From assembly GCF_026230105.1 (NCBI RefSeq), contig NC_079478.1, positions 13,903,653 through 13,967,652 of the forward strand: a stretch of DNA of 64,000 nt, given 5' to 3'. The position numbers and the translations under genes were made by a program. Each line of letters starts with the position of its first letter. Within the stretch, counting starts at the first letter, position 1. Positions 46,354 to 57,500 of the stretch are shown here, one piece after another. The notes under the pieces are model-generated. The model was not told where the DNA came from. It did no database searches and saw only the letters and a list, made by a program, of their open reading frames with translations. This DNA is from Diorhabda sublineata. Lineage: Eukaryota > Arthropoda > Insecta > Coleoptera > Chrysomelidae.

Positions 46354-46355
46354 TA
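46267..46355. repeat. (AT)n microsatellite, ~89 bp
   Basis: Nearly pure AT dinucleotide with a single G interruption at about 46335. It abuts the 3' side of a Penelope-like fragment. Confidence 0.98.
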
Positions 46356-46361
46356 AATGCA

Positions 46362-46780
46362 TCTACATGTTCTTGATTTTAGGTCTCTTCTGTTTCAAAA
46401 ATTTTTTTTGATAGTTTTTAAAAGAAAGATTTGCTTATTTATATTGATCTATAGATCATCTTCATCATGAATATCAAAATAAGGATAAAATCAGCTTAGA
46501 ACTTTGTTCCAATAAGAAAAATTAATTTTTCCTTGGTTTCCACATCTCAAATATATTAAATAGAGCTATAATTTCACTTAAATTATTTAGATCTTTTTTA
46601 TTATTTAAAGCTTTTTCGTTCTTATGAATGTGAACATTTCTAAAAATTCTCTTTTTCGTGTATTAGATTCCGTTTCAAGAATTTTTGAATCTTTATAATT
46701 GAATTTGTTTTTTTTGATATTTCATGGTTCGTTAATGCAGTTCTATTTTTTTTATGGTATTGATGACCTCTTAGTCTATT
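46362..46780 (-). pseudogene. Penelope-like element fragment, copy B, C-terminal half
   Basis: Homologous to 43850-44265 in the same orientation (shared: GTTCTTGATTTTAG, TTTCGTGTATTAGATTCCGTT and TTCATGGTTCGTTAAT). Leftwards from 46780 it reads ENRLRGHQYHKKNRTALTNH, then KDSKILETESNTRKREFLEM and FTFIRTKK, the segment downstream of the GIY-YIG core. Better preserved here than in copy A. Its upstream neighbour (46785-46972) is in the opposite orientation. Confidence 0.82.
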
Positions 46781-46784
46781 TTCT

Positions 46785-46972
46785 ATAAATAAATTTCAAT
46801 AAATATGATATTAGTATAAGTTATAGAAGACATAATACATTATCCAAATATTTCTCTAAACTAAAATCTAAAACACCAAAAAACAAAAGAAGTAATATTA
46901 TATATCAAGTGCCTTGTACTAATTGTGACGCTGTCTACATAGGAAAAACATCTCAGTATTTTCCCGATTTGG
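46785..46972 (+). pseudogene. Penelope-like element fragment, copy B, inverted GIY-YIG part
   Basis: Plus-strand frame ISISYRRHNTLSKYFSKLKS then KTPKNKRSNIIYQVPCTNCD and AVYIGKTSQYF (46811-46963). VYIG is the conserved YIG of the nuclease core. It is homologous to the minus strand at about 44285-44430 and is open for about 50 codons. It stands head to head with the minus-strand remainder of the same element, and it is cut on the right by a transposase fragment beginning at 46965. Confidence 0.85.
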
Positions 46973-47207
46973 TGACCAAAATTAGCCTCCACGCACTTGC
47001 GATTTAACACCTTTAGACTTCTGGATATAGGGTTATCTGGAGTCACAGGTTTATGTCAACAAGACTGCACACATCGAAGAATTGAAAGCCGAAATTAAAC
47101 GTTGTATAAATGAAATACCACCGCATGTATTCAATTTCGTCAAAAGGACACGCATATGCCAGAAAAGCCGTGGCGGCCATTCACAAGATATTTTGTTCAA
47201 TACATAA
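46965..47207 (+). pseudogene. Tc1/mariner-superfamily transposase C-terminal fragment
   Basis: The frame RFGDQN, then RTCDLTPLDFWIYGYLESQV, YVNKTAHIEELKAEIKRCIN and EIPPHVFNFVKRTRICQKSR, ending with GGHSQDILFNT and a TAA at 47205. RTCDLTPLDF carries the third catalytic aspartate region (RSCDLTPLDFFLWGYLK) of the same family as the element at 58654-59549. One internal stop or indel after QN. It begins within the Penelope-like copy B, so it is either an insertion truncated on its left or a deletion junction. Confidence 0.85.
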
Positions 47208-48179
47208 TTCCCCATTATATTTTCGAAATCAATAAATATTCCGATTCTTTGCTACAGAACACCATGTTTTATTGAAAACTGAAAATTATAAGAAACTACC
47301 CATCTTTAACTCATTGAACCTACTGGCATTAATGAATCTGCTTGTTTCCAAAGTATTATTGAAATTTATTAAAACAATCATCTTTACTTTTGTCTTCACG
47401 TGTTCACGTGTCCTAATTGTTTTATTCATTTTACAGTTTTTTTTGTTGGTGGTTTTTCTACTGTTGGTGGTGTGCAAGAAATTTTTTCCCTTTCTTTCTA
47501 CCTAAAACAAAAAACAATATATTAGCAGATCAATTATGATGCTATGAACTATTTGATATTGCTCGAATAGTCCTTCACTTCTTTGGTTCCTAATATGATT
47601 AGATGAATAACAATTCGTATTAAAGGATTAAAAAAAGTCTCCCCAAATATATAAATATAATTTTTTGTCGTAACCTCTTCTCTTATCTCTACCTTATCAG
47701 TGTGGAAAAATTGCCGGAAAAACGTTATCAAAGACGGCGGGTATACGTTGCTATGCTCCGTTGTCGTAGCACAACTTTTAAACTGATTTTCACTTCCTCT
47801 GTCACTGCCATGTACTAATTCTATTTTAAATTTCCTCTCGGCAAATTTCTTTTGGGAATTGGCTACATGCTTCTTTGTAGTAGTTGCACACTTTCTAAAG
47901 AATGACAATCAATCACACTATTCAGTGTTACTAACAAGTTTTAAAAAGATATGTTTGATGAAAAAGTTTTTTTGCTAGTTCATTTTACTTCTATTTAAAA
48001 TTTGTAATACTTCGATCACAGTAAGAAATCCTTATTATACGATAGTAATCATTGTTGTTTGGAAGCAGTTTTTACAAAACTATAAAATTGCTAAGAGAAT
48101 ACTGCACTTGGTTCTATATCTAATTATTTTCAGTTTATTATAACCAGATATGCCAAATTTTAGACGATTTTTAGACATA
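47208..48179. other. No assignable gene
   Basis: A minus-strand open frame of 119 codons (47908-47549; FFRKCATTTKKHVANSQKKF, then SDRGSENQFKSCATTTEHSN) is the longest unassigned frame here. It shows two CATTT repeats and a basic composition but no family signature, and is AT-rich enough to arise by chance. Confidence 0.3.
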
Positions 48180-49032
48180 TACGAAGGCTGCTACTTAAGT
48201 TGGATATGGTTTTATTGTTGACGAAGCATTTTTCTCATACCTGTAAAACACGTAATTTTAACGCATCAACCGCTTCTTCACGTATAGAAAAACGTTGACC
48301 TCGAAATTTATTTTTGATCTAAGGGAATAAGAAGTAAGGAATAATTGGATGTCAAACAAGGACTGTACAGCTGATGACCCATTCGATGTTTCGACTGTGC
48401 AGAAATGTTTTTGTTTAAACTGATGTATGAGAGCATTGTCGTGATGGAGAATGATTCGTCTTCTGCGATTGGTTTCCCTGCTTTTCTCGAACACTTCCAG
48501 CATTGACGGTTGCTTTAATGAAATGATGGTGACATTTCCTGATATTTCGAAAAATAGGCGACCATTTGCTTCGTAGTTCTTCGTGCGTGAATAAAATCTG
48601 TCGGATTTGGCTCGTTTTGAAAGCCCCAAACTGTCGATTGTTATTTAGTTTCAGGTTCATATGCATAGATCCATGATTCTTCGCATGCCACGATCTTATA
48701 GAAGTCTTTTGAAGTACCGCGATTGATTTTTCTCATAATTTCTTAGCACTAATATATTGAATGTATGCTTCAATCTCACGGTATGTCACATGACGATCTT
48801 GGATTATCAGTTTACCCATAACATCGATGTTTGCTGGAACTACAGCCGATTTTGGACGACCTTCACGAAATGTATTCTGTAGCGAAGTGCGATCAGAATT
48901 TATTGTGCTTTATCACTAAAGTCGAACCGAGTTAATCGGTACATTGCTGTTTGTTTAATCCACGTCGAAATTCAGATTTTAATATTCACATCAGTGTTGC
49001 CATATTTCAAAACTTAAGTAGCAGCACTTGTA
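48180..49032 (-). mobile_element. Mariner-like element with recognisable terminal inverted repeats
   Basis: Left tip TACGAAGGCTGCTACTTAAG then TTGGATATGG (48180-48209) pairs with the right tip, reversed: TACAAGTGCTGCTACTTAAG then TTTTGAAATATGG (49032-49001). Inside, on the minus strand, REGRPKSAVVPANIDVMGKL and IIQDRHVTYREIEAYI (about 48770-48870) are DNA-binding motifs; EESWIYAYEPE (about 48655-48690) is the first catalytic region with E in place of D; RRRRIILHHDNALIH (about 48420-48470) is the second (HHDNA kept); RSKINFEV and later motifs are degraded. A central deletion and several frameshifts shorten the transposase. The element is about 853 bp against about 1.3 kb for a complete mariner. 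Confidence 0.9.
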
Positions 49033-50897
49033 TATTTTCATATTAATCCTGACTTTTTATAATAATTACATTCATTTATGATCATGATTAAAACTTTTTA
49101 TTTCTTAGAATACATTTGACGTTCCAAAATCTCTTTTTTTGTAGATTTAAGCTGGTTTTCTATTTTTGTTTTCGTTATATCTTATCGTTACAGGCTAATT
49201 TTCGCGCCCATAATTTTGTTTTCCAGTTTAGTGTATTCAGGGCTTGTGTTTATCTCATGTTGCGCCAAGGTTTTGAAATTATTTTGATTGTCAGTAATTT
49301 TCTTCATATTTTTATCTGTGAACATGCTCGTTCTTATCATCTTTCCATTATTATAATTAAGACAATTACTATATATTGCACTACAAAAATATTATTACAA
49401 ATCTTATTAGGTGGGTTATTACCATTGCGTTTGTTGTTTTTTATCATTCAATTTTTCTATATTTCGGTTTTTCCATTCTCCACAATCCACTGCTAATTTG
49501 TTATAAATTCTCTTCTTTTATCTTAGCCCTTTCAACTCTTATGTTTTGTTTTCTACTCTTCTCTACTTTTCTGTTTACCTCCAGGTTTTGCTTCATTATT
49601 ATTTGATTTAGATTTTTTCATCTACTTGTTAATTACTCTTTATATTTATGAATTTTAGTACTTCTTTCATATGCTTCTTCATGAGTTTATTTTTTTTGTC
49701 AGACTCCTAAATTTCCTTTCATTCTTCACCGTTAAATTTGCATATGTTTTATTTCTCTTTACATCGCTTTCTGGTCTGATTTTATCTCTGACATTAATTT
49801 CAGTAGTTTGTCTAATATCTCTATGGTTTCTTATGCTCTTTATTTTGTTTATTAATTTTAAAACCGTGACCAAATTTAACAATCGGGCAAGCAAATATTG
49901 AAAAGTCAATATTTTGTTTGTATCAGGTTATCCAATAAATTCGTACTTCTCTGTACTTCAACGCACTTGTTCCAGGGATTTTATAATTTATAAATTCCAT
50001 TTTCTTATGGATAATCTGTAAGACTGCCTACATACGTTTCCAAAGCTGCTTTACCTCTCCTTTCGATGAAAATCGTTTCCGCTCATAGATTTGTTGACTC
50101 AAAAATCGAGTCTAGCAAATAGAGTGGATTTTGCATTTGACCATAATGAAAATGATATGTATCTATTTTTATTATTTTACTATTGTACAGGTAATCCATA
50201 AGTAAATTTTTTTTTGCAACCCAAGAAATTGATGCTACTCGCTTTGGACCTGCACTACCGTATTCGTACCACTTTTCTGCTACTTGTTCTATTGTTATAA
50301 AACGACAAATCATTTTCATTCCTTCGAAAACACTCCAAATGTTGTTGAGAAAGTCTCATGAGTTTATTAGCGATTGCTCAATTTTTCTCGCTCAATCGTT
50401 AAACTTGCTTATTCTGTATTTTTGCTATGCTTTCGTCTTCAAAACTTGTTCGACCACTTCTAAACGCAACAGCTCATCTTTCTACTGGTAGAATTGGAAG
50501 AAAATAGTTTTCATAAACTTCCAAGAATCTTTCGTGAATTGGGTTTTGTAGAGTCAACTGTCTATGCAATTAACCGTATTGTTTTGAATGTATAAATTTG
50601 TCCTTATTTTTTATGTCGACGTTCCATTGTTTGTGTCTTTGAGATAAAACTTTTTTGTGTTTATATGTTTTTCTCTACCTGTCATCTAACTGCTTATGAT
50701 ATTTTTCTATTCTGTTTCTAATACTATAACAAATATTTGAGCTGTTTACATGCGGTTTCTCATTTTTTTCGTATATTTTAAGCGCTTACTGTCCTTGTTT
50801 TATTCTTTTTTATAAAAAATTTTTTTAACCTATTACTTTTTGTCTAGTGAGCTCACTAATACGTAATTATTCTCCTTGCCAGAACCGGCTTTCTAAA
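49033..50897. other. No gene recognised
   Basis: T-rich on the plus strand, giving long hydrophobic but featureless open frames (49116-49901). I regard these as compositional. Confidence 0.45.
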
Positions 50898-51150
50898 GAT
50901 TTTATACTTAGGACAATTTATAGTTTATATATAAGGAGAACAGAGCTGCGACATTAGAAGTAATACAACAAAAGGTAGCAGATTATCCAGAATATAATTA
51001 TAACAGTTTGGAAATAGTTTTGTCAGCATGTGGTTTTAAACACAAAAAACTGAATAAACGGATGGCAATAACCGAATCGTCAAGGATAGTTCGATGACGA
51101 CAAGACTATTTGTGTCAGATAAAAAACTACCAAAGTTCTAATAGACTAAT
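50898..51150 (+). pseudogene. IS630/Tc1-type transposase fragment (N-terminal)
   Basis: DFILRTIYSLY in one frame passes to KENRAATLEVIQQKVADYPE, YNYNSLEIVLSACGFKHKKL and NKRMAITESSRIV in another, then RQDYLCQIKNYQSSNR after a stop (about 50905-51140). This fits transposases with the pattern L...F......TLR..L...GF..+K...R....E...I...R..YL..I+.YR..+R preceding the first catalytic aspartate (usually P.VYTDE). The catalytic part is missing. Different from the mariner families elsewhere in the window. Confidence 0.6.
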
Positions 51151-52525
51151 GGGTACAAAAAAAGCTCAAAAAGCTCAGGTACCCTGTTTAAACCAAACTC
51201 CCTTACAGTCAGGTACATTTTACTCGTCTACTTATGTTTTATAATTTAATATTCAGTATAATAATCATTTGACAAAGATCATGGTTAATAATATTTAACA
51301 TCATTATATCTTATTTGTATAAGTATTTATAAAACTCTTAATTAATGGAACAATATTCGAAATTGTTTAAAATAATTTGAAAATATTGCTCGCACGTGTT
51401 ATTTATTTTGGATTTTCCAGATAAATCTCAACAAAACGTAGTGAAAACGTGCAATTATAGCAATCAAAATCTAGTTCGTTTAGAAATCATTGGTACATTC
51501 ACAACAAAATGTGCCGTAAAAGGTTTTATTGTGTACATTACATGTTGTTTCTACCATAGTTGTGTATACTATAATATCGTAATAATCACATTATCAATAA
51601 TATTGCAACTAAAAAATAGGAAATGAATAAAATTTTTTTAAAAACTTTGAATGGATTATGTTTAAAGTGGCAAAAGAAGTAAAAATTATAGATTTTAAAT
51701 TGGGAAACACTTTAAATTAAAGTAATATTTTTGTTTTTGAATATTTCTCATTTCATTGTATAGATAAATATTCTTTAATTCGGGGTGAGGAAAAGCAACT
51801 TAGTTTACTTGAAATTTACGCTACAGAGGGATGGTTACTGGAGGAGGCATAATGAAAAGTGTATCATAAAATTATATGCCGCTTGTTTTTAGTTTAGCCC
51901 TATGAAGTAAAGGAAAGTGCAAGTTGCATTCACTATAGAAACGAATCATAGTGATCGCCATTACATGTCCCAATAATGCAACCGTGGTCGAAATTCACCT
52001 CAATAGTCGAATATTCATGAATGAATGACTTCAGGAAAAGTTTTGTGAAAAACAAGAAAGGTGATAGTGATCGATTTGGTATGATAGTGTTTTTCGTTTC
52101 CCTAGTGCACTGCTTGAACGAGCTTCTTTCTGAACTTTCTATTTCCAACATATTTTATGACAAAACAACTACAAATGCCCATATCATTTTCTCCTTGAAA
52201 AGTGAAGGATCGTTTCCCATATAGTTTTTTGTGTAAATTACAAATTTGGTATCAGAATTCGTAGTTTACGGCAGGGTTTTAAGATATTTATTATTGAGTA
52301 TATAGGTTGCGTTAACTGTATTTTTATGGCCTCTATTGAGCAAACATTTTCAAAAATTTTTGCTCTATAGCCATATAAACATTTATTGACAGCGATATAG
52401 GATCCCGCAGAAGTATTTAAACAAATCAAAGATATAATTTTTTAAATAGAACGTCCTATATTAGTTATCCATGCAGGTGGGTTTTTTGTTTTTTTTTAAT
52501 TATTATTATATTTATGTATTTTTAG
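51151..52525. other. No gene recognised
   Basis: AT-rich; unassigned frames at 51396-51626 (plus) and 51933-52151 (minus) lack signatures. Confidence 0.4.
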
Positions 52526-52526
52526 T

Positions 52527-53480
52527 TAAGATTACGTAACCGGATTAATTCCTTGAGTTTATGTCATGTGGTTGATTAAGCAATTTGTTAGGGTCATGAG
52601 AACTAATAGCAAGTCCGGAGAGAATCTTCACTCTGCTCAAAGCAACGTAAGCTTGACCTTTTGCAAATAAGCTTTTACTTAAATCTACAACTGCTCGGTC
52701 TAAAGTTGTGCCCTGTAATTTATGTACCGTCACTGCCCAGCATAAAATTAAGGGAAGCATTCTTCGCTCGATCTTGCCTTTACCACGCAAAGCATCAAAT
52801 TCTGTAGCACAAGGCACTATCCGGACTCCAATACCAGGTCGGTTCCCTGTTATATTTGGGTCATCGAACTCCACAAATACTGCTTGTGGCAGTTCTCCCG
52901 GCTCCAATTGCTCTCTGCGTAGTGCTGGCCAATCTATTCGTCGGATAACACCCACAGTACCGTTAACCAGCCCATGGTTAACATTGATGTTCCGTCTTAG
53001 CATGGCTCGAGAGCCTACACCTAATTTGAGTTGGTTTAGTATACCACCTGTTTTATTGGGATCTTCAGGTAAGTATTCCTCTCGTGGTTTTTGACCATAT
53101 GTTTTAGGATCCAATGAGATGTCTACAGCACTAACGGTGTATACTTTTGTGAGCTTTTCTAACTTTTCTGTCATAGTCGCGTTATATGCATCAACCAGTC
53201 TAGTTGTTGGGAAAATTCTGACAGCTTCTCCATCGTCAAATGGCCCTATCAACGGTACTCTGCGGTTTTTTATGATAGATAACTGCTGCATTTAAGTTCT
53301 CCAACGCGAAGACTGTTTAATATGTCCACAAAAGTTATATCTCCAGCTTGCCTCATATTTTGGGGCAACTCACAATAATGAAGATATTTAAATCGCACAA
53401 GACAATTATAGTTATAATAACAACGTAGGTCCGTCCATGTAGTAAATATATTAGTCTTAGATAACAAGAAGTCACAACGA
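52527..53480 (-). pseudogene. PIF1-like helicase, C-terminal half, with frameshifts
   Basis: From about 53470 leftwards a first frame gives FKYLHYCELPQNMRQAGDIT and FVDILNSLRVGEL (to about 53290). A second frame, overlapping at 53270-53291, runs 248 codons: VPLIGPFDDGEAVRIFPTTR, NGTVGVIRRIDWPALRREQL, AVTVHKLQGTTLDRAVVDLS (the K-x-Q-G motif, 52690-52740) and FAKGQAYVALSRVKILSGLA (motif VI, 52610-52670). It ends INSRN-stop at 52545; one base later in another frame KELIRLRNLN continues to a stop near 52527, so a second frameshift lies near the C-terminus. Walker A and B are absent; the homology ends near 53480. GC content and codon use are higher than in the surroundings, suggesting a recent arrival. 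It is a different lineage from the helicase at 1-744. Probably transposon-borne (Helitron-like), though a host PIF1 origin cannot be excluded by eye. Confidence 0.85.
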
Positions 53481-53489
53481 TACCGCGTT

Positions 53490-53885
53490 TTAAAAACCTA
53501 GTGGTGCCATCTATCCGCACAGGTCTGAATTATTTTAATTAGCTATTTTTTATCGTTCCATTTAATATTAAAACTGCAAGTTATATACATATTTACAATC
53601 AGTGTTTAAAATCCTTCATTGTGATACCCAATTCGATATGCTTGGTAGTAAAAAAATTTTTTTCACCTCACAACATGGCATCCAAAATCGGCCATTTTGG
53701 TTTTTTTTAAATGTCTCCTATCTAAGAACACTTGGGCTAATGAAAGGAATCTAACGATACCTCAAATGAGAAAATCCGTTGAGCGGTTCTGGAGATACAA
53801 GGTAATAAAGAATATTACATACAAACATACATACATACAAGATACGCGTTAAAAACATAACCCTTCCTGGCAGTCGGGTAATTAG
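53490..53885. repeat. Interspersed repeat end next to the helicase pseudogene
   Basis: Contains TAGTGGTGCCATCTATCCGC-like sequence (about 53499-53518), GCATCCAAAATCGGCCATTTTGG, GTTGAGCGGTTCTGGAGATA (53780) and a (CATA)n-rich end ACATACAAACATACATACAT then AAAAACATAACCCTTCCTGG. From memory this string is a common 3' end of interspersed repeats in insects, adjacent to LINE or Helitron copies; its class is not settled here. Confidence 0.5.
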
Positions 53886-54049
53886 GTCAACATAGAATAA
53901 GTTTTCATCTATCTATGTTTTGTTCTTAAGATATTCCATTTTGTGCGGAAATAAAAAGTTGGCGTAGTATGAATGGTGTGCCACCTGCAACCACATCTTT
54001 ACTCTGATATTTAAAGGAATGAGCTTCAAAAATCTTAAAAATTTTCGTT

Positions 54050-54450
54050 TATCAAGTAACAACTGAAAAAATAGGGATCACGTGATTCTCTACAATCCAA
54101 ACAAATTAATACTTTATCGATACTCACGGTCCTATATGGAAAAGTATCATTATAGACCATTATTGTAAAAAGTAGATTCAACTGTGAATAACACGAATTT
54201 GAAAAAGTTTTTGTCGCTCGATCAAGAACCCATAAGTAAAAGCCTAAACGGTGGTAACAATCATCACCATATAAACACTGATGCAGCTGAACATGATACC
54301 GATGGTATTTGTGCTTTCTGAGAATCCTAAAAACAATAGATTGACTTGTGTCTGGCAATTTTTCTCAATCACGTGTTCGGATTCTTTACTACAGATATTC
54401 TTAACGCCAATAATTCATTGTCTCCCAACACTACCTGTACTGAACACAAT
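54050..54450 (-). pseudogene. Tc1/mariner-superfamily transposase N-terminal fragment
   Basis: Leftwards: NELLALRISVVKNPNT and LRKIAR (about 54350-54415), then SIVFRILRKHKYHRYHVQLH and QCLYGDDCYHRLGFYLWVLD (54215-54340), and in another frame VLFTVESTFYNNG (about 54145-54185). The motif V.RILK+HKYHPYH..LHQ.L.G.D...R..FC.W is characteristic of an insect DDE_3 family; LFTVESTF is the first catalytic region (usually LFTDES.F) with D replaced by V. The remaining catalytic residues are absent. Several frameshifts. Confidence 0.78.
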
Positions 54451-56269
54451 TTTTATATTACCACTAAACAAAAGGGCAATATTATGAAGTTTAAAAACTT
54501 TGGAAGTCTTTGCCTCGATGACGATTGTAATAAAAAAGGTTCTAATATCAATATATAAAACTTCACAAGCCCTCTACAGTACAATAACTAAATCAAACTT
54601 TTGAATACAGTAATAATTATTCATTTTAACAAAAACAATATTTAATTAAAACATAACCTGCAGGAGTTTTTTGCAAACTTTCAACCACTTTATAATTAAA
54701 ATTATTTAGATTTTTATTCATTATAGCATCATGGTCATACCATCGAGGCGATCTTCTGCCATGGTGCTTCTTAGCCATGTTTTTAGTCTTCTGAGGCTGC
54801 TAAAGGATCGCTTTACTGTGCACGTCGTGCATAATAAAGCGATTAAAATTTTTAATGCTTTTTCCGTTTCTTTTAAAGGACATCAACAACTGTTAGATTT
54901 GTTAGATTATGTCTATCGCGTAACAATTGCTGTTTCTTATGAACACTTACAGATGGCAATGTCCACAAAACCAATAGTTTAGTTATGCCGCACACAAATT
55001 ATACAAAACTAATGGGAATGTTGGTAAACGGCTGTCCTAGAAAGAAATGCAATGTACACACATAGCAGGAAATCTATTTTGGACTGTTTCAAAACTTAAC
55101 TTTGGCGGATGGTCTTGATTAGGATTCCGTTTTGAGAATATGATCAAATATAAACAACGGATTTTTGTTACAATAAGTAAATCTGTCAAAAATTGAAAGC
55201 AGATGAAATATTACTAATGAGAAAAATACATTATTTTTAATAAAATGCGTTTAATATAGGTATATACAATCCTTTTGCATTATGATAGAAAATTGAGAGT
55301 TATACAATGCACTGAAAATATACAGGATCTCACATTTGAAGTAATTCAGTAATTGATGTTTGAATTAGGCCAAAACGGATAAAATATCACGATTGAACGA
55401 TTGATAATTCAACGCATCCCGAATCAACTTTGTAAACTCCACTCATTGAAATTTAAAAATTAAATATCTGAGGAATGGCAGAACCTAGTTTCACGAAAAT
55501 ATGTTCAAAGTTGACCTAATTTTCCATTTAAAAAAATCATTTTTTGATGTTTTTGTGTTTAAATCAATTAGTTCAATATTCATTATTTATTATAAAAATC
55601 CAACCTAACCTAACCAAAAGTCTTTAGGATTTTATAAAATAGCTCCTAAACTATTAAAAACCTTTTTTGTTCCATTTATTTTATCGATTCTTATTATACA
55701 CATTTTTCACAATTGTCACAATGATCACTTGTACATAAATTAGTTTTTATTTTCATTAAAAGAATACAATGCACACACCTAAGACATTACAATGACTTCT
55801 CTGTTTCCAACGGCAATTCACTTGCGGTATAATATCTCGCAGCCGTATGAAAAAGAAATAAAATTCGAAGAAAAAGGGAGAGCCTTAATAAAGTGGGTGA
55901 CGAAGAGCAGAAGTTAAATTTAAGTACATTCAACGTCACAACACGAAGTCCATTCAGGCTACCATTACAACCCGATCAACAAACGCGATAAGAACGAAAT
56001 TAGGATTTTATTCTGGCACATAAACCATGTCGTAGTTTATAATCCCTAAAAATATAGAGTGGTCCTTTTGTAATGACATATTTAAGACCCTTTGGTAACA
56101 GAAGCGGACTAAAACCTCAACATATTTTTAACACGAGTAGTAGGTTAGTAAACGTATATCAATACCGTGAATATTTTGATGATATTCTACAATTAGATTC
56201 TATTAAAAATGATTAATGAATTGAATTACTTTTCCATAGGTCATAGTAGGATTATGTGCAGCTAAGGAC
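54451..56269. other. No gene recognised
   Basis: A plus-strand frame at 54731-54982 (83 codons) has no signature. An insect TTAGG-type tract (CCTAACCTAACC) lies at 55603-55614. Confidence 0.4.
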
Positions 56270-56570
56270 CGTTAAGCACATACACCTTCTGAGAGGCTCG
56301 TCCTGTACTAATTAAAATTACCAAATGCTGATGTCCCTTGGACACGTTAACTAAGACCTTTTGACGACACTAAGCAAATTGTAAAGCTTTCATAAGTGTT
56401 TGAACCTCGTCCGTATGACTGCTGCACACTTTCAAATGACGGGATCTGGAGTTGCTTTCTCCCCCATACATCAACGGCACTCTGAGTTGTCCGTGAATCC
56501 CATAGTGTGGGGATGGTGTCATAGATTACCATGTCCGGCCAGTCAGTAGAATTTTGTCAGTGGCTTACTA
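56270..56570 (-). pseudogene. LINE ORF2 C-terminal (zinc-knuckle) fragment
   Basis: Leftwards one frame gives HTMGFTDNSECR, then CMGEKATPDPVI, KCAAVIRTRFKHL and KLYNLLSVVKRS (about 56350-56500). This fits H...MG....P.CR.C.E..ETP.H.L..C.AV.RTRFKHLG of R1/Jockey-type LINEs; stop codons replace several residues. Continuation to about 56270 shows LINE-like 3' sequence without clear motifs. No RT or RNase H adjoins it. Confidence 0.6.
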
Positions 56571-57204
56571 AAACAGGAGACTATTAATTGTTTCTAATTT
56601 AAATCACCTGTTTAGATGTCGGTGTTTGTTCTTTTCTTCTTTTATTATAATAATAATGATACACTATTGTATTTCGTATACGCACAACTTTAATTACATA
56701 TATTATCCTTGCATCTCATATATTGATATTGAATTATTATTATACATTAAGCAGATTTTATAAATTTTACGTCTGCAACTCTTGTGGTGTGTATCTTGAA
56801 TGCCCTGGGTTTTGATGTCTCTCTTCTGGGGTTCGCGGTCGCAGCGTTGCCAGGTTTAGCTTCCATATAAAATTTAGAAGTTGTAACATCACCTTTACCT
56901 ATTTTTAAAGTTACCTTTCACTGTAATTCAGTTTAAAAATCAATTAAACATTGGTTGTTTAAACGATACAAAACATTCCGAATTCTAACATAAATGTAAC
57001 AAAACTAAACTATAATAATTTCATACCCACTTGATAACTAAATTATGAATAATTTGTCAATTATGATTGATGATTATTTTAGTTATTATATCGATTTTCT
57101 TACAGTACTAATTTGTTTTGTTTTTTTTCCACATTTTACTAACGTTGAATATCTGGTAAGAAACATCTCATGACGTAACTTGCTTCAGTTATTATCAATC
57201 CCGT
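56571..57204. other. No gene recognised
   Basis: AT-rich, no coding similarity noted. Confidence 0.4.
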
Positions 57205-57500
57205 CATCTAGTTAAGACTAAAAACTTTGTAATATACTCGGACACTAAAGGGGCACTGAAGGGAATCAATTCATGCTCTAGATAAAATGAGCCTGTCCAA
57301 CACAATTACCATAGTTTGGATATCAAGTCACGAAGACCACCTAAAAAATTAAGAAGTTAACAGATATCTTTGAAATTGCGATGTGCAGTCTTAAACTGGG
57401 ACCGTTCAAGACCTCAGAAGAGCGAATGGAAGTTGTTAAGCCTGTCATTTACAATTTAGGTCATGAAGATTAACTTTTTCGTTACTTCAGTTAGAATTAC
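57205..57500 (+). pseudogene. LINE RNase H-like fragment
   Basis: NFVIYSDTKGALKGINSC (about 57218-57274) resembles the I.SDS.AAL.AI.S start of the second RNase H motif; a shifted frame gives NTITIVWISSHEDHLKN (about 57300-57350), which fits N.VTLVWVPGH.GI.GN. The histidine motif is degraded. Stops and shifts are frequent and the assignment is moderate. Confidence 0.45.

Noticed and set aside
47549..47908. 119-codon minus-strand frame
   Set aside because: Longest unassigned frame, but it has no recognisable domain and lies in AT-rich sequence between transposon remnants; not enough to call a gene.
49116..49901. Hydrophobic plus-strand frames suggesting a membrane protein
   Set aside because: The strand is T-rich, which yields F, L, I and S-rich frames by chance; no start context, conserved motif or splice pattern supports a gene.
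52708..53094. 128-codon plus-strand open frame
   Set aside because: It is the antisense shadow of the PIF1-like helicase frame on the minus strand.
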